This document shows, piece after piece, positions 1-8,312 of a stretch of 22,598 nucleotides of DNA (positions within the stretch are counted from its first letter, which is position 1; each line of letters starts with the position of its first letter). The notes under the pieces were generated by a model, which saw only the letters and a program-made list of their open reading frames with translations, did not search any database and had not been told where the DNA came from. The stretch is from Myxococcota bacterium (GTDB taxonomy: Bacteria; Myxococcota_C; UBA6777): contig JAKLKB010000160.1 in NCBI GenBank assembly GCA_023150835.1, forward strand, positions 1-22,598, given 5' to 3'. A program made the position numbers and the translations under genes.

Positions 1-12
1 CGTGGTTTGGCG

Positions 13-762
13 TTAGCGGCGGGAAAAGCGGGGGGTGGGGATCTTGGGTGTGGGTGGTTTTTCGAGGTGAAATTGGTACCATTGATCGCCGTAATTCTTC
101 ATTTTCATCTGCTTGTTGTTTTGGAGTGCGACAAGGTTTTCGACGATCACGTTGTTGGCGGGGAGAGCCTTTTGTGCGCGCCCAAGGACTTCGATGGCGC
201 GATCGGTCTTTTTGATCTTGTTGAGGCAGTAGGCGTAGATATTCCAGAGCATATCTTCTTTTTTGTTGTAGCTGACGGCCTTTTCAAAGGCTTCTTCCAT
301 CTTTTCGGGTTTATGGCGTTTCATGTGGCAGATCGCGAGCATGGCTTGGGCGATCCAGTTCCTTGGGAAAGAGCGTTCGAGATAAGGCATGGCTTCTTTG
401 AAGTCGTCTTTGACGCTAAAGAGGATGATGCCGATCTGTGCGTCGATTTGGGCTTTGAGAAAGAATTGCCAACGGGCGAGGTCGTAGCCTGCTTTGAGTT
501 TTTCGACGGATTGATCGATGATCATATTGCGTCGGTCGGGGTTGCTGGCGATCTCGGGTCGGTTTTGAAGGGGTTCAAGGGTCTGAACAGCGTCGCGAAA
601 GAGGGCTTCGGTTTGTTTGGAGGTGCGGCGCACGAGGTAGAAGTAGGCCGCAACAAACCCGATCACAGCGGGGGGGAATGCTTGCCACCACACGTTGAGC
701 CAGAGATAAAACGGGACAAACAGAAAGATGCCCGCAACAAGAGAGAAGATTAAGTTGAGCAT
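13..762 (-). CDS. TPR-like inner-membrane protein
   Basis: Protein of 249 aa with no named family that I recognise. The N-terminus has two hydrophobic segments (about residues 3-22 and 25-42), followed by a basic stop-transfer (RRTSKQ). A long soluble part made of paired helices follows. Stretches such as the one around AMLAICHMKRHKPEKMEEAF and NIYAYCLNKIKKTDRAIEVL look like tetratricopeptide repeats, so it is probably a membrane-anchored scaffold facing the cytoplasm. The tail is Pro/Lys/Arg rich. I prefer the ATG at 762 because GAGG lies about 10 nt upstream; an in-frame ATG at 792 adds ten residues but has no ribosome binding site. It lies downstream of another TPR membrane gene on the same strand, so the two may work together. 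The membrane and TPR calls are firm; the role is unknown. Confidence 0.8.
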   Translation of the reverse strand: MLNLIFSLVAGIFLFVPFYLWLNVWWQAFPPAVIGFVAAYFYLVRRTSKQTEALFRDAVQTLEPLQNRPEIASNPDRRNMIIDQSVEKLKAGYDLARWQFFLKAQIDAQIGIILFSVKDDFKEAMPYLERSFPRNWIAQAMLAICHMKRHKPEKMEEAFEKAVSYNKKEDMLWNIYAYCLNKIKKTDRAIEVLGRAQKALPANNVIVENLVALQNNKQMKMKNYGDQWYQFHLEKPPTPKIPTPRFSRR

Positions 763-820
763 TCGGAGTGTGCCTCGTACGCAAAAACGCATAAGGAATA
801 AGGGTTTAGGAGAATCGTCT

Positions 821-840
821 CCCTTCCAAAAAGGGGAGGG
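821..840. other. small hairpin between two TPR genes
   Basis: CCCTTCC at 821-827 can pair with the G-rich run ending at 840 (one G-U pair) around an A-rich loop. It resembles the C-rich/G-rich hairpins in the dispersed repeats near 13.5 and 16 kb. It lies in the 143-bp gap between two minus-strand genes. There is no convincing U tract, so it may be a repeat remnant or an mRNA-stabilising hairpin rather than a terminator. Confidence 0.3.
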
Positions 841-905
841 GGGGCGAAAAGAGAGTGTACCCTAATCTCGGCATAAGGCGTTGTCAAGCCTAGAAAGCAA
901 CGATG

Positions 906-2300
906 TTATTCGAACGGTGAAAGAATTTGGCGTGAGCGAGTATGGGGATCTTGTTGTGGGAGCGGAGGAGGCGGCAAGCGTCGGAAGGTCGTGGGTTGTG
1001 TGGTGGGTCGCGAAGGAAGCGTGTGGGTGTTGAGATGAGCGGTTTGTGTGGTAGGTGGGGTATCGAGCCGATGGGGTCGTGGCGGAGGAGGCGGAGCAAG
1101 CCGATGTTGTAGGCGTTGGAGCAGCCGTTGGAATCGTGCGCGAGCGATGCGATCTTGGGCGGAGCGATGGGCTTGTTGGGCGTGTTGGAGGGCTGCTTGG
1201 AGATCGCCGCGTTCTTCTTTGGCGAGGGCAAGGGTTTCGAGCATATAAGGGCGGAGGCTTGGGAGGTTGGTGTCGGTGGGCGGGGTGGCGGGCTGGAGTT
1301 GGAGTGCGCGGGTGGCGTATTGTTCGGCGCGTAGGGCATCTTGCGCAGAGACCTTGGGTTGGAGCAGCAAGGCGCGTGCGGTGTGATCGAGCAGTTCGGG
1401 GTCTTTGGGGGCGATGCGTAGGGCCTGTTCGTAGGCTTGCAAAGCGCGGGGATACAAGCGTTGATGCGTGTACACGTCGCCAAGCAACAGCCACATCTTC
1501 CATTGCGAAGCGAAGTATTTTTGCATATTTTGTTCGATACTTGCGATCTGATCGGACTTTTGGTGTCGCAGATAAAGTCGCAACGCAAGCTCGTAGGGCA
1601 AAGGCCACGGTGGGTCGGCTTGGATGGCGGCTTCGGCTTCTTGGATGGCTTGGGTGTGTTGTTCTTGGCGCAAGAGGCAAAAAGCCGTCTTGTAGCGCAG
1701 CATCGCACGTCGACGAGCGTGTTGTTTGGGGGGGTTGTTGGCTTGGATGGCTTGGTGGGCTTTGCGATAGGCTTGGATCGCTCGATCACAGCGGCCTTCT
1801 TGGAGTGCTTGATCGCCCGCTCGTTCTGCCGAAGCTCCCGGAGCAAACCAACGCTCCAACCAAGGCACATTGCGCACAAGATACGGATAGATCGCAAAGC
1901 CAAGAATGAAGACAAACAACAAGATCTGTAACCAAAGTTTGGGAGAGCGCGGTGTTGCCGTTGCCGCTGGAGGAAACGCAAATTCGTCTTCTTGGGCAGC
2001 CTGTTCGGGGCGTTGCGATTCTTTTGAAACAGCGGTCTGTTCGGTGCTTACGGCTTTTTCGGCACTTGTGACTGTTTTGGCCTTCGCCTCTTCCTTTTGT
2101 GGTGTAGTCTTGATCTTTTCGGAACCAGCGGACTTTGGTGTGATCTTGTTCTTTTCGGAACCAGCAGACTTTGGTGTGATCTTGTTCTTTTCGGAACCAG
2201 CAGATTTTTCAGGGATAATGGATTTGCTTTGGGTGGTGACTTTGCTTGGGGCGGTGGATTTTTTGGAAGGCGTTTTGTTGTTTTTCTTGGATGAGTTCAA
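906..2300 (-). CDS. TPR-like membrane protein with repeat-bearing N-terminal tail
   Basis: Protein of 464 aa. Residues 1-120 form a Lys/Ser/Glu-rich, disordered-looking cytoplasmic tail containing a 12-residue repeat (KSAGSEKNKITP, two full copies and a partial). One membrane segment follows at about 121-142 (WLQILLFVFILGFAIYPYLV). The next 240 residues are Ala/Gln/Arg-rich helical hairpins that look like TPRs, for example around GDVYTHQRLYPRALQAYEQA. The C-terminal 60 residues are Pro/Thr/His/Arg-rich low complexity. I chose the TTG at 2300 because AGAAAGGA sits 7 nt upstream; the frame stays open to a TTG at 2342 without such a site. It is probably an assembly or scaffold protein of the inner membrane. 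It sits between gcvP and a second TPR membrane gene on the same strand, with gaps of about 150 bp, so cotranscription is possible but not shown. Confidence 0.78.
   Translation of the reverse strand: MNSSKKNNKTPSKKSTAPSKVTTQSKSIIPEKSAGSEKNKITPKSAGSEKNKITPKSAGSEKIKTTPQKEEAKAKTVTSAEKAVSTEQTAVSKESQRPEQAAQEDEFAFPPAATATPRSPKLWLQILLFVFILGFAIYPYLVRNVPWLERWFAPGASAERAGDQALQEGRCDRAIQAYRKAHQAIQANNPPKQHARRRAMLRYKTAFCLLRQEQHTQAIQEAEAAIQADPPWPLPYELALRLYLRHQKSDQIASIEQNMQKYFASQWKMWLLLGDVYTHQRLYPRALQAYEQALRIAPKDPELLDHTARALLLQPKVSAQDALRAEQYATRALQLQPATPPTDTNLPSLRPYMLETLALAKEERGDLQAALQHAQQAHRSAQDRIARARFQRLLQRLQHRLAPPPPPRPHRLDTPPTTQTAHLNTHTLPSRPTTQPTTFRRLPPPPLPQQDPHTRSRQILSPFE
2116..2209. repeat. 36-bp in-frame tandem repeat
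   Basis: Two complete 36-bp units (2116-2151 and 2152-2187) and a partial third (2188-2209) differ by about one base. A more diverged partial precedes them. The unit length is a multiple of three and encodes the 12-residue KSAGSEKNKITP repeat of the TPR-like membrane protein. Confidence 0.9.
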
Positions 2301-2452
2301 TGGGTGGTCCTTTCTTGCGAGGCGGAGCGTATTGGAATGCAAGCGGTATAGCTCAGATCCGCACGAAAGAAAATAGGAGCGACGTGGCGTGCAGAGGTGG
2401 GGCTTATGCTTGGAAAAAGGCGTGTTTTTGAAGAGAGGATGAAGAGGGGAGA

Positions 2453-5335
2453 TTAAGTGTAGTCTTCGATGGGTGGGCAGGTGCAGACGAGGTTGCGATC
2501 GCCGAAGGCGTCATCGATGCGGGAGACAGAGGGCCAGAACTTGTTGGAGCGAGTCCAAGGAGCGGGGTAGGCGGCTTGTTCGCGAGGATAGGGCCGATTC
2601 CATTCGGAGGACAGGATGACTTCGGCGGTGTGAGGGGCGTGTTTGAGGGGGTTGTTGTCTTTGGGGAGTTTGCCTTGTTCGATGGCGCGGATCTCTTCGC
2701 GGATGGAGATCATGGCGTCACAGAAGCGATCAAGTTCGGCTTTGGATTCGCTTTCGGTGGGTTCGATCATCAACGTCCCGGGGACAGGCCAAGACATGGT
2801 GGGTGCGTGGAAACCGTAGTCCATGAGGCGTTTTGCGATATCGACGGCTTCGATATCGGCGCTGATCTTGAGGGGGCGCAGATCGATGATAAACTCGTGA
2901 GCCACGAGATCTTGGTTGCCACGGAAGAGGACGTCGTAGTGTTGTTCGAGGCGTTTGGCCATGTAGTTGGCGTTGAGGATCGCCATCTGCGTGGCTTGTT
3001 TAAGGCCGTCGCTGCCCATCATGGCGATATACATCCAAGAGATGGGGAGGATGCTTGCGCTGCTGAAGGGGGCGGCTGCGATCGGGCCGATGGATTGGGC
3101 GGATGGGTTGGGTTGGTTGGGATGCCCGGGAAGGAAGGGGACAAGGTGAGGAGCGACACCGATCGGCCCCATGCCCGGGCCACCGCCGCCGTGAGGAATC
3201 GTGAACGTTTTGTGAAGGTTCAAATGGCAGACATCTGCGCCGATATCACCGGGTCGGCAGAGTCCGACTTGGGCGTTCATATTGGCACCATCCATGTAGA
3301 CTTGTCCGCCGTGTTGGTGGATCACGTCGCAGATCTCGCGGATGCCTTCTTCAAAGACGCCGTGTGTCGAGGGATAAGTGACCATGAGCGCGCCGAGTTT
3401 GGGGGCATACTTGGCGGCTTTGTCCTTGAGGTCGGCGATATCGATGTCACCGCGATCGTTGCAAGCGACGGGGACGACTTGAAAGCCCGCCATGACGGCG
3501 CTTGCGGGGTTGGTTCCGTGTGCGGAGACGGGGATCAAGCAGACATCGCGGTGGTGATCGCCTCGGCTGTGGTGGTAGGCGCGCAAGACCAAGAGTCCGG
3601 CATATTCGCCTTGGGAGCCAGCGTTGGGTTGAAAGGACATCGCTGCAAAGCCTGTGGCATCGGACAACCAGCGATCGAGGTCTTGGGTCAGCAGACTGTA
3701 TCCTTTGGTTTGCTCGGCAGGAGCGAAGGGATGGAGGTTGGAAAAGGCGGGCCATGTGACGGGGATCATCTCGCTGGTTGCGTTGAGTTTCATGGTGCAA
3801 GAGCCGAGCGGGATCATCGAAGTGGTCAAGGAAAGGTCGCGGCTTTGCAGGCGATACATATAACGCAACATCTCGTGTTCGTTGTGGTAGCTGTGGAAGA
3901 CTTCGTGATCAAGGTAGGACGAGGTGCGAGCGAGGGCTTCGGGATAGCGAGTGTCCATCTTCTCGGCAAGATCGGCAAGATCGAAGGGGAGCGTGGCATT
4001 TTTTGCGAAGATCCGCAAGAGTTGTCGAACTTCGTTGGTGCTGCTGCGCTCGTCAAGGGTGATCCCAAGGCTGGCATCGGCATAACGACGGAGGTTGATC
4101 TTTTGGGCTTGCGCAGCTTTGTAGAAGAGGTCGGTTTGATCGCCTGTGGGGATGCGCAAGGTGTCAAAAAACGGCGATCCATCGAGTGCAAAGCCAAGCT
4201 CTTTCAGGCCCAACGCAAGCAGCGAAGTCAGATCGTGGATGCGTTCTGCGATGGCGCGTAGTCCTTGGGGGCCGTGATACACAGCGTACATACTGGCCAT
4301 GACAGCGAGTAGAACTTGGGCTGTACAGATATTGCTGGTGGCTTTGTCGCGTCGGATATGTTGTTCGCGGGTTTGGAGTGCGAGGCGATAAGCTCTCTTT
4401 CCGCGTGCATCGCGTGAAACACCCACAAGGCGTCCGGGCATTTGACGGCGGTGTTCTTCTTGGGTGGAGAGGTACGCTGCATGAGGACCTCCAAAGCCCA
4501 TCGGCACACCGAAGCGTTGGGCAGAGCCGATCGCGATATCGGCTCCCATCTCACCGGGGGGACGCAACAGCGTCAAGGACAATAGATCGGCAGAGACGAT
4601 CGCCAATGCCTCGGCGGCATGGATCTCTTTGATGACTTCTGTGAGGTCTTGGATACGACCGTCGGTGGTGGGGTATTGCAACAAAACACCGCAAAGATCG
4701 CGCCCTGCGAGCTTGATGGTGTGGGGATCTTCGACATAGACCGTGATCCCAAGCGGCTCTGCGCGGGTTTGGATCACGGCGATGGTTTGGGGGTGTGCAT
4801 CCGAAGAGACGAGGAATCCGTGTTTTTTCTGCCGGTGGATGTTGTAAGCCATCGACATGGCTTCGGCGGCGGCGGTGGCTTCGTCAAGCAGGGACGAGTT
4901 CGCAAGCGGAAGGCCCGTTAGATCGGCGATCAGGGTTTGATAATTGATCAGGGCCTCAAGGCGTCCTTGGGCGATCTCGGCTTGGTAGGGCGTGTATTGT
5001 GTGTACCATCCCGGATTTTCAAGGATATTGCGCAGGATCACAGGCGGAGTGATGCAGTCGGTATAGCCTGTGCCGATCAAGGAACGGAAGATCTGGTTTT
5101 GGGCGGCGATCACCGCGATATCGTGTAGGGCTTGTTGTTCGCCACGAGAAGCGCCCACAGTGAGCGGTTGATGGGTGCGGATACTTTTGGGCACCGCGAC
5201 ATCGCTCAGCGCATCGAGGCTTTCAAAGCCGAGGGTTGTCAACATCGCTCGCTGATCGGCCTCGTTTGAGCCGAGATGGCGGGGGGCGAAGTGGTCTGTG
5301 GATTGGGATAGCTTCTCGTATCGGGATCTTGTCAT
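2453..5335 (-). CDS. gcvP: glycine dehydrogenase (decarboxylating), P-protein
   Basis: Pyridoxal-phosphate P-protein of the glycine cleavage system. It decarboxylates glycine and passes the aminomethyl group to the lipoyl arm of GcvH. The 960-aa chain matches the usual length of the single-chain (fused) form, with both halves present. The N-terminal half opens with FAPRHLG and contains the [20 protein letters not shown] region. The C-terminal half carries the cofactor site [16 protein letters not shown] with the PLP lysine at about residue 709. I chose the ATG at 5335 because AAGGAGC lies 9 nt upstream and homologues begin near here. An in-frame ATG at 5470 would add 45 basic residues without family support. 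No gcvT, gcvH or lpd is in the window, so the system is split or its partners lie elsewhere. A divergent-looking repeat region and an Rrf2 gene lie upstream. Confidence 0.97.
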   Translation of the reverse strand: MTRSRYEKLSQSTDHFAPRHLGSNEADQRAMLTTLGFESLDALSDVAVPKSIRTHQPLTVGASRGEQQALHDIAVIAAQNQIFRSLIGTGYTDCITPPVILRNILENPGWYTQYTPYQAEIAQGRLEALINYQTLIADLTGLPLANSSLLDEATAAAEAMSMAYNIHRQKKHGFLVSSDAHPQTIAVIQTRAEPLGITVYVEDPHTIKLAGRDLCGVLLQYPTTDGRIQDLTEVIKEIHAAEALAIVSADLLSLTLLRPPGEMGADIAIGSAQRFGVPMGFGGPHAAYLSTQEEHRRQMPGRLVGVSRDARGKRAYRLALQTREQHIRRDKATSNICTAQVLLAVMASMYAVYHGPQGLRAIAERIHDLTSLLALGLKELGFALDGSPFFDTLRIPTGDQTDLFYKAAQAQKINLRRYADASLGITLDERSSTNEVRQLLRIFAKNATLPFDLADLAEKMDTRYPEALARTSSYLDHEVFHSYHNEHEMLRYMYRLQSRDLSLTTSMIPLGSCTMKLNATSEMIPVTWPAFSNLHPFAPAEQTKGYSLLTQDLDRWLSDATGFAAMSFQPNAGSQGEYAGLLVLRAYHHSRGDHHRDVCLIPVSAHGTNPASAVMAGFQVVPVACNDRGDIDIADLKDKAAKYAPKLGALMVTYPSTHGVFEEGIREICDVIHQHGGQVYMDGANMNAQVGLCRPGDIGADVCHLNLHKTFTIPHGGGGPGMGPIGVAPHLVPFLPGHPNQPNPSAQSIGPIAAAPFSSASILPISWMYIAMMGSDGLKQATQMAILNANYMAKRLEQHYDVLFRGNQDLVAHEFIIDLRPLKISADIEAVDIAKRLMDYGFHAPTMSWPVPGTLMIEPTESESKAELDRFCDAMISIREEIRAIEQGKLPKDNNPLKHAPHTAEVILSSEWNRPYPREQAAYPAPWTRSNKFWPSVSRIDDAFGDRNLVCTCPPIEDYT

Positions 5336-5661
5336 GCTTTTTTTGCTCCTTTTCCCTTGCAGGACAACGCTTGGGATGCGACCGCAAGATACTCTTTCGC
5401 CTCTGGAACGCAAGCCCTTTTTGCGGAAAACGCAGGAGAACTTTGGGCGGCTGTTTGGGGGCGAAGACAAGGCGACAGCAATCCATCACGAGCGCCGTAA
5501 GGGTCGGCCTGTGGGGCGCGATGACGGATCTGTGGGCCGTGAGGGCGGATCTGTGAGGGATGATTTGATTTGTGTGGCGACTCGGTTTGTGTGGCGACTC
5601 GGTTTGTGTGGCGACTCGGCTTGTGTGGCGACTCGGTTTGTGTGGCGAGGTGTGGTGGGGA
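5336..5661. other. gene-free stretch between rrf2-like gene and gcvP
   Basis: About 326 bp without a credible gene. Short frames on both strands are dominated by the tandem repeat and look like artefacts. It holds the gcvP ribosome binding site (5345-5351), a G-rich stretch with imperfect copies of a GGCGGATCTGTG motif near 5524-5556, and the 17-bp tandem repeat described separately. I saw no glycine riboswitch core. Confidence 0.7.
5569..5648. repeat. 17-bp tandem repeat, four full copies plus a partial
   Basis: Units start at 5569, 5586, 5603 and 5620, with a 12-base partial at 5637. The unit is TTTGTGTGGCGACTCGG; the fourth copy has C in place of its first T. The unit is not a multiple of three and the array lies between genes, 14 bp beyond the Rrf2 stop codon. 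Confidence 0.95.
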
Positions 5662-6168
5662 TTAGCTGGCGTGGGCGAGGTGTTGGGCGCGGGGGAGGGT
5701 GGGGATCTCATCGAAGGATTGAAGGATGCGGAGTTGTCGGAGTACAGAGGACTGACGATTGCGGAGTTCTTCGAGGGTGATGGATTCGAGAACATCGCGG
5801 ATGGCTTGGGTGACGCGTTGTTGGAGTTCGTCGATCAAGAAGCGGTTTTTTTCGTCGTTGGGTTCGTGGAGTTTGGGTTCGTGTTCTTCAGATTCTTGAT
5901 CGCAAAGTGAATCGCCGAGCAGATCAAGGATCTCTTTGAGACGGATCTTGTGAGGAGCGCGTGCGAGACGATAGCCGCCGATCGGGCCGCGCATTCCACG
6001 CACGACACCTGCTTTGCGAAGCGGGATGAAGAGTTGTTCGAGGTACTTGAGGGAGATCTCTTGGCGTTCGGCGATCACGTGCAGTTTGAGGGGTTGCTTG
6101 TCTTCGTGGTGCATCGAGAGATCGACAAGGGCGCGGATCGCGTATTCTGCGCGGGTTGAGAACTTCAT
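5662..6168 (-). CDS. Rrf2-family transcriptional regulator
   Basis: Protein of 168 aa of the Rrf2 group (IscR, NsrR, CymR relatives), which are small winged-helix repressors, often redox or sulfur responsive. It starts with the family signature MKFSTRAEYAIRALVDL. A helix-turn-helix lies at about 28-52 and the wing GPIGGYRLAR at 61-70, followed by the LKEILDLLGDSLC dimerisation helix. Fe-S members carry three cysteines after this helix; here only C89 remains, followed by an acidic insert rich in Glu and His (91-105). A classical [2Fe-2S] cluster is therefore unlikely. The start is supported by GAGGAG about 7 nt upstream. It is divergent from a sigma-54 activator across a region with GTTTCA/TGAAAC dyads, and upstream of gcvP on the same strand. 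It may regulate itself and the divergent gene; the ligand is unknown. Confidence 0.93.
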   Translation of the reverse strand: MKFSTRAEYAIRALVDLSMHHEDKQPLKLHVIAERQEISLKYLEQLFIPLRKAGVVRGMRGPIGGYRLARAPHKIRLKEILDLLGDSLCDQESEEHEPKLHEPNDEKNRFLIDELQQRVTQAIRDVLESITLEELRNRQSSVLRQLRILQSFDEIPTLPRAQHLAHAS

Positions 6169-6322
6169 CGGAAACTCCTCTCAAGGTTCCATTGTTTCAA
6201 TCACAAATCCGCTTTGTTTGCCAGCATCTCTTGTTCCACGAAATATTTTTCAATCGAAAAGTTTGATTTGCATAAGATTTTCGATCGAATGGAAAAAGAT
6301 TCCCTAGTTTCATACTGGAAAA

Positions 6323-6356
6323 ATATGTTTCACTGAAACATATATACGTTTCAGTG
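6323..6356. promoter_or_regulatory. overlapping dyads, likely operator
   Basis: Two inverted repeats share an arm. Dyad 1 is ATATGTTTCA at 6323-6332 with TGAAACATAT at 6334-6343 (20 matching bases around one central base). Dyad 2 is CACTGAAAC at 6331-6339 with GTTTCAGTG at 6348-6356. Further GTTTCA half-sites lie at 6307-6312 and 6194-6199, and a TTCGATCGAA palindrome at 6280-6289. The stretch is much more AT-rich than its surroundings and lies in the gap between the divergent Rrf2 and sigma-54 activator genes. An operator for the Rrf2 protein or another dimeric regulator is the simplest reading. Confidence 0.6.
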
Positions 6357-6397
6357 GGCGGGGGAGGCGTTGCAAGGAGCGTAAGGAGGAAGCGAAG

Positions 6398-8125
6398 GTG
6401 GTATCAAAAAGCGAGGCGAAGTCGACGCATCGTGTGGAGGTGATGGATTCGGAGTTATCGCGTTTTGGGCAGGCGTTACGTCGGATATTGGGGACATTTG
6501 GTGCGGAAGAAGCCTTTCATGTGTTATCGGATCTGTTGCCTGAGGTGGGTGTGTTTGTGGTGGATGCGGAGCGTCGGGTCTGTTATTGGAGCAAGGGAGC
6601 GGAGAAGCTGTTGGGGTTTCAGGCAGAACAGGTGATGGGGCAGGACTGTTTGCGGGCGAATCGTTGTGCGAGTTGCGTGTCGGGTTGTGGGATCGCGGAG
6701 AAGGGTTGGGTCGAAGGCAGTCCGTTGACCTTGTACCATTCGGATGGTCGTCCGATCGCGTTGCGCAAGAGTGGTCGGGGCTTTTTCGATGGAGGAGGTC
6801 GGTTTTTGGGGGGGGTGGAGATCTTGTTTCCAGATCGTCAACCCGTACAGGACTATCCGCCGATCCCGCCCGATACAGTGAACTTTCATGGTTTATGGAG
6901 CCGTTCGCCTGCGATGCACCAAGCTTTTGAGATCGTGCGAAACGTCGGTCCTACCGACACAACGGTGTTGGTGCGAGGAGATAGTGGTACAGGCAAAGAG
7001 ATCATTGCACGCGCCTTACACGAGGAAAGCCATCGGGTCCATCGACAGTTTTTGGCGGTGAATTGCGCTGCGTTGACGCCGACGCTGTTGGAAAGCGAGT
7101 TGTTCGGTCACATCAAAGGCGCGTTTACAGGCGCGGTGCGAGATCATGCGGGCCTGTTTGCGCAAGCCGATGGGGGGACGTTGTTTTTGGACGAGATCGC
7201 CGAACTACCGCTATCTTTGCAGGCCAAGTTGTTGCGTGTCTTGCAAGAGCAGACCTTTGTTCCTGTGGGGGGCGTGGTGCCTGTCAAAGTGGATGTGCGG
7301 ATCGTGGCCGCGACGCATCGGTCGCTGCGGCATCTGGTGCAAGTGGGGGCCTTTCGAGAAGATCTAATGTATCGTCTGCGGGTGGTGCCGATCTATCTGC
7401 CACCGTTGCGCGAACGCCGCGAGGATATCGAGTTGTTGCTGTGGCAATTTATCAAGAAGCGGAATCAACAGGGGCGTCGGACGATCACGTCGATCTCGCC
7501 CGAAGCGATGCGCGCCATGTTGAACCACGATTGGCCGGGGAATGTGCGCGAGTTGCAAAACGTGGTGGATTATGCGTTTGCGGTAGGCCGAGGCGAAGAG
7601 TTTTTGTACGCAGAGTTACCTCCTGAATTCGATGCCGCTCGTGGTTTGGCCGTGATGGGTCGTTCTGTGCATCTGCCTTTGCCTGCTGGAGCGCATGCTG
7701 TTCTTGTGTCGGACGAGATGCCCCATACACCTGTCTCTTCGGCTTCTTTGCCCTTGCCCAATGCTTTGAGGCCGCCGTCCTCTTCGTCGAATCCGCATCT
7801 TTCAAACTCTTCGCTGCCGCCTCGTCTGCTTTCTCCGCCTGCTTCTTCGCCCTCTTTCCCGATATCGGGCGTCTCTGTAGGAGGTCGCTTGTTTTCGATG
7901 CCATCTACAACCGAGAGTGTATGTGCATTTCCTTCGGAACATCGGACTTTTTCAACGGAAGAGCGGCGGATGGAGATGATCTGGCCGGGTTGGGAAGGGA
8001 TGGAAGAGAAAGAGCGGATCGTTGCGGCTTTAGAGATCGCAGAAGGCCATTTGGAGCGCGCAGCGGAGATCATGGGGATGAGTCGCACGACTTTTTGGCG
8101 AAAGCGTCGTAAATACGGGCTTTGA
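6398..8125 (+). CDS. sigma-54-dependent activator with cysteine-quartet PAS domain
   Basis: Enhancer-binding protein of 575 aa (NtrC class) that drives promoter opening by sigma-54 RNA polymerase. Residues 42-145 form a PAS sensor domain containing C84-x5-C90-x2-C93-x3-C97, which could bind a metal or Fe-S cluster or sense redox state. The AAA+ domain spans about 162-400: Walker A GDSGTGKE (194-201), the sigma-54 contact loop GAFTGA (241-246), Walker B GGTLFLDE (259-266) and WPGNVREL (379-386). A Ser/Pro-rich linker (about 430-515) precedes a Fis-type helix-turn-helix (548-575). There is no receiver domain, so control is probably through the PAS domain. The start is GTG at 6398 with AAGGAGG 8 nt upstream. 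It is divergent from the Rrf2 gene; targets are not evident in the window. Confidence 0.95.
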   Translation: MVSKSEAKSTHRVEVMDSELSRFGQALRRILGTFGAEEAFHVLSDLLPEVGVFVVDAERRVCYWSKGAEKLLGFQAEQVMGQDCLRANRCASCVSGCGIAEKGWVEGSPLTLYHSDGRPIALRKSGRGFFDGGGRFLGGVEILFPDRQPVQDYPPIPPDTVNFHGLWSRSPAMHQAFEIVRNVGPTDTTVLVRGDSGTGKEIIARALHEESHRVHRQFLAVNCAALTPTLLESELFGHIKGAFTGAVRDHAGLFAQADGGTLFLDEIAELPLSLQAKLLRVLQEQTFVPVGGVVPVKVDVRIVAATHRSLRHLVQVGAFREDLMYRLRVVPIYLPPLRERREDIELLLWQFIKKRNQQGRRTITSISPEAMRAMLNHDWPGNVRELQNVVDYAFAVGRGEEFLYAELPPEFDAARGLAVMGRSVHLPLPAGAHAVLVSDEMPHTPVSSASLPLPNALRPPSSSSNPHLSNSSLPPRLLSPPASSPSFPISGVSVGGRLFSMPSTTESVCAFPSEHRTFSTEERRMEMIWPGWEGMEEKERIVAALEIAEGHLERAAEIMGMSRTTFWRKRRKYGL

Positions 8126-8163
8126 TCGATCTGTGTTGTGGTGTAATACGAGATCCGCAGGGT

Positions 8164-8299
8164 GTGTGATCGCAAAACGTAGGGGCAGACAGGTGTGGCT
8201 GCCCAACAATCGGGCGTCTACACACTACCCTACGGGAACACATCACACGGGTATCGTGTGAGTCGTGAAACAGAGGTTTGGGCAAAAAGCGACCCAAAC
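8164..8299 (+). promoter_or_regulatory. structured leader upstream of metA
   Basis: Nested helices are visible. P1 pairs GTGTGAT 8164-8170 with ATCACAC 8242-8248. P2 pairs CGTAGGG 8178-8184 with CCCTACG 8228-8234. P3 pairs GGGCAG 8183-8188 with CTGCCC 8199-8204; its first two bases overlap P2. P4 (CACACG 8244-8249 with CGTGTG 8255-8260) shares bases with P1, so P1 and P4 exclude each other. P5 (GTTTGGG 8276-8282 with CCCAAAC 8293-8299) ends just before the AAAGG site at 8302. This could be a translation-controlling RNA for methionine synthesis. The GTAGGGGCA core also resembles dispersed intergenic hairpin repeats, so a repeat insertion is an alternative. Confidence 0.45.
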
Positions 8300-8312
8300 A
8301 GAAAGGCAAGCG

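Noticed and set aside
862-2376. Several long frames on both strands across the TPR-like gene
   Set aside because: Translations are Arg/Pro/Ser or Gly/Trp/Cys heavy, as expected from shadow frames. Only the 906-2300 minus frame has a ribosome binding site, a membrane helix and helical repeats.
2576-4261. Open frame of 561 codons on the plus strand opposite gcvP
   Set aside because: It is the mirror of a conserved enzyme gene, its translation follows no family, and long antisense frames are expected from the codon use of this genome.
5336-5470. 45-residue N-terminal extension of GcvP
   Set aside because: Known P-proteins start near FAPRHLG, and the ATG at 5335 has a good ribosome binding site while 5470 does not.
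5569-5648. CRISPR array
   Set aside because: The units are directly adjacent with no spacers, as are those at 2116, 11069, 17910 and 19890. No cas genes are present.
6356-6376. GG-N10-GC match to a sigma-54 promoter before the activator gene
   Set aside because: It lacks the TGG context and would place the transcription start on the ribosome binding site. The run of G makes chance matches easy.
8164-8299. Known SAM-I, SAM-II or SAH riboswitch upstream of metA
   Set aside because: I see paired stems but none of the conserved core sequences of these classes, so I report only an unnamed structured leader.
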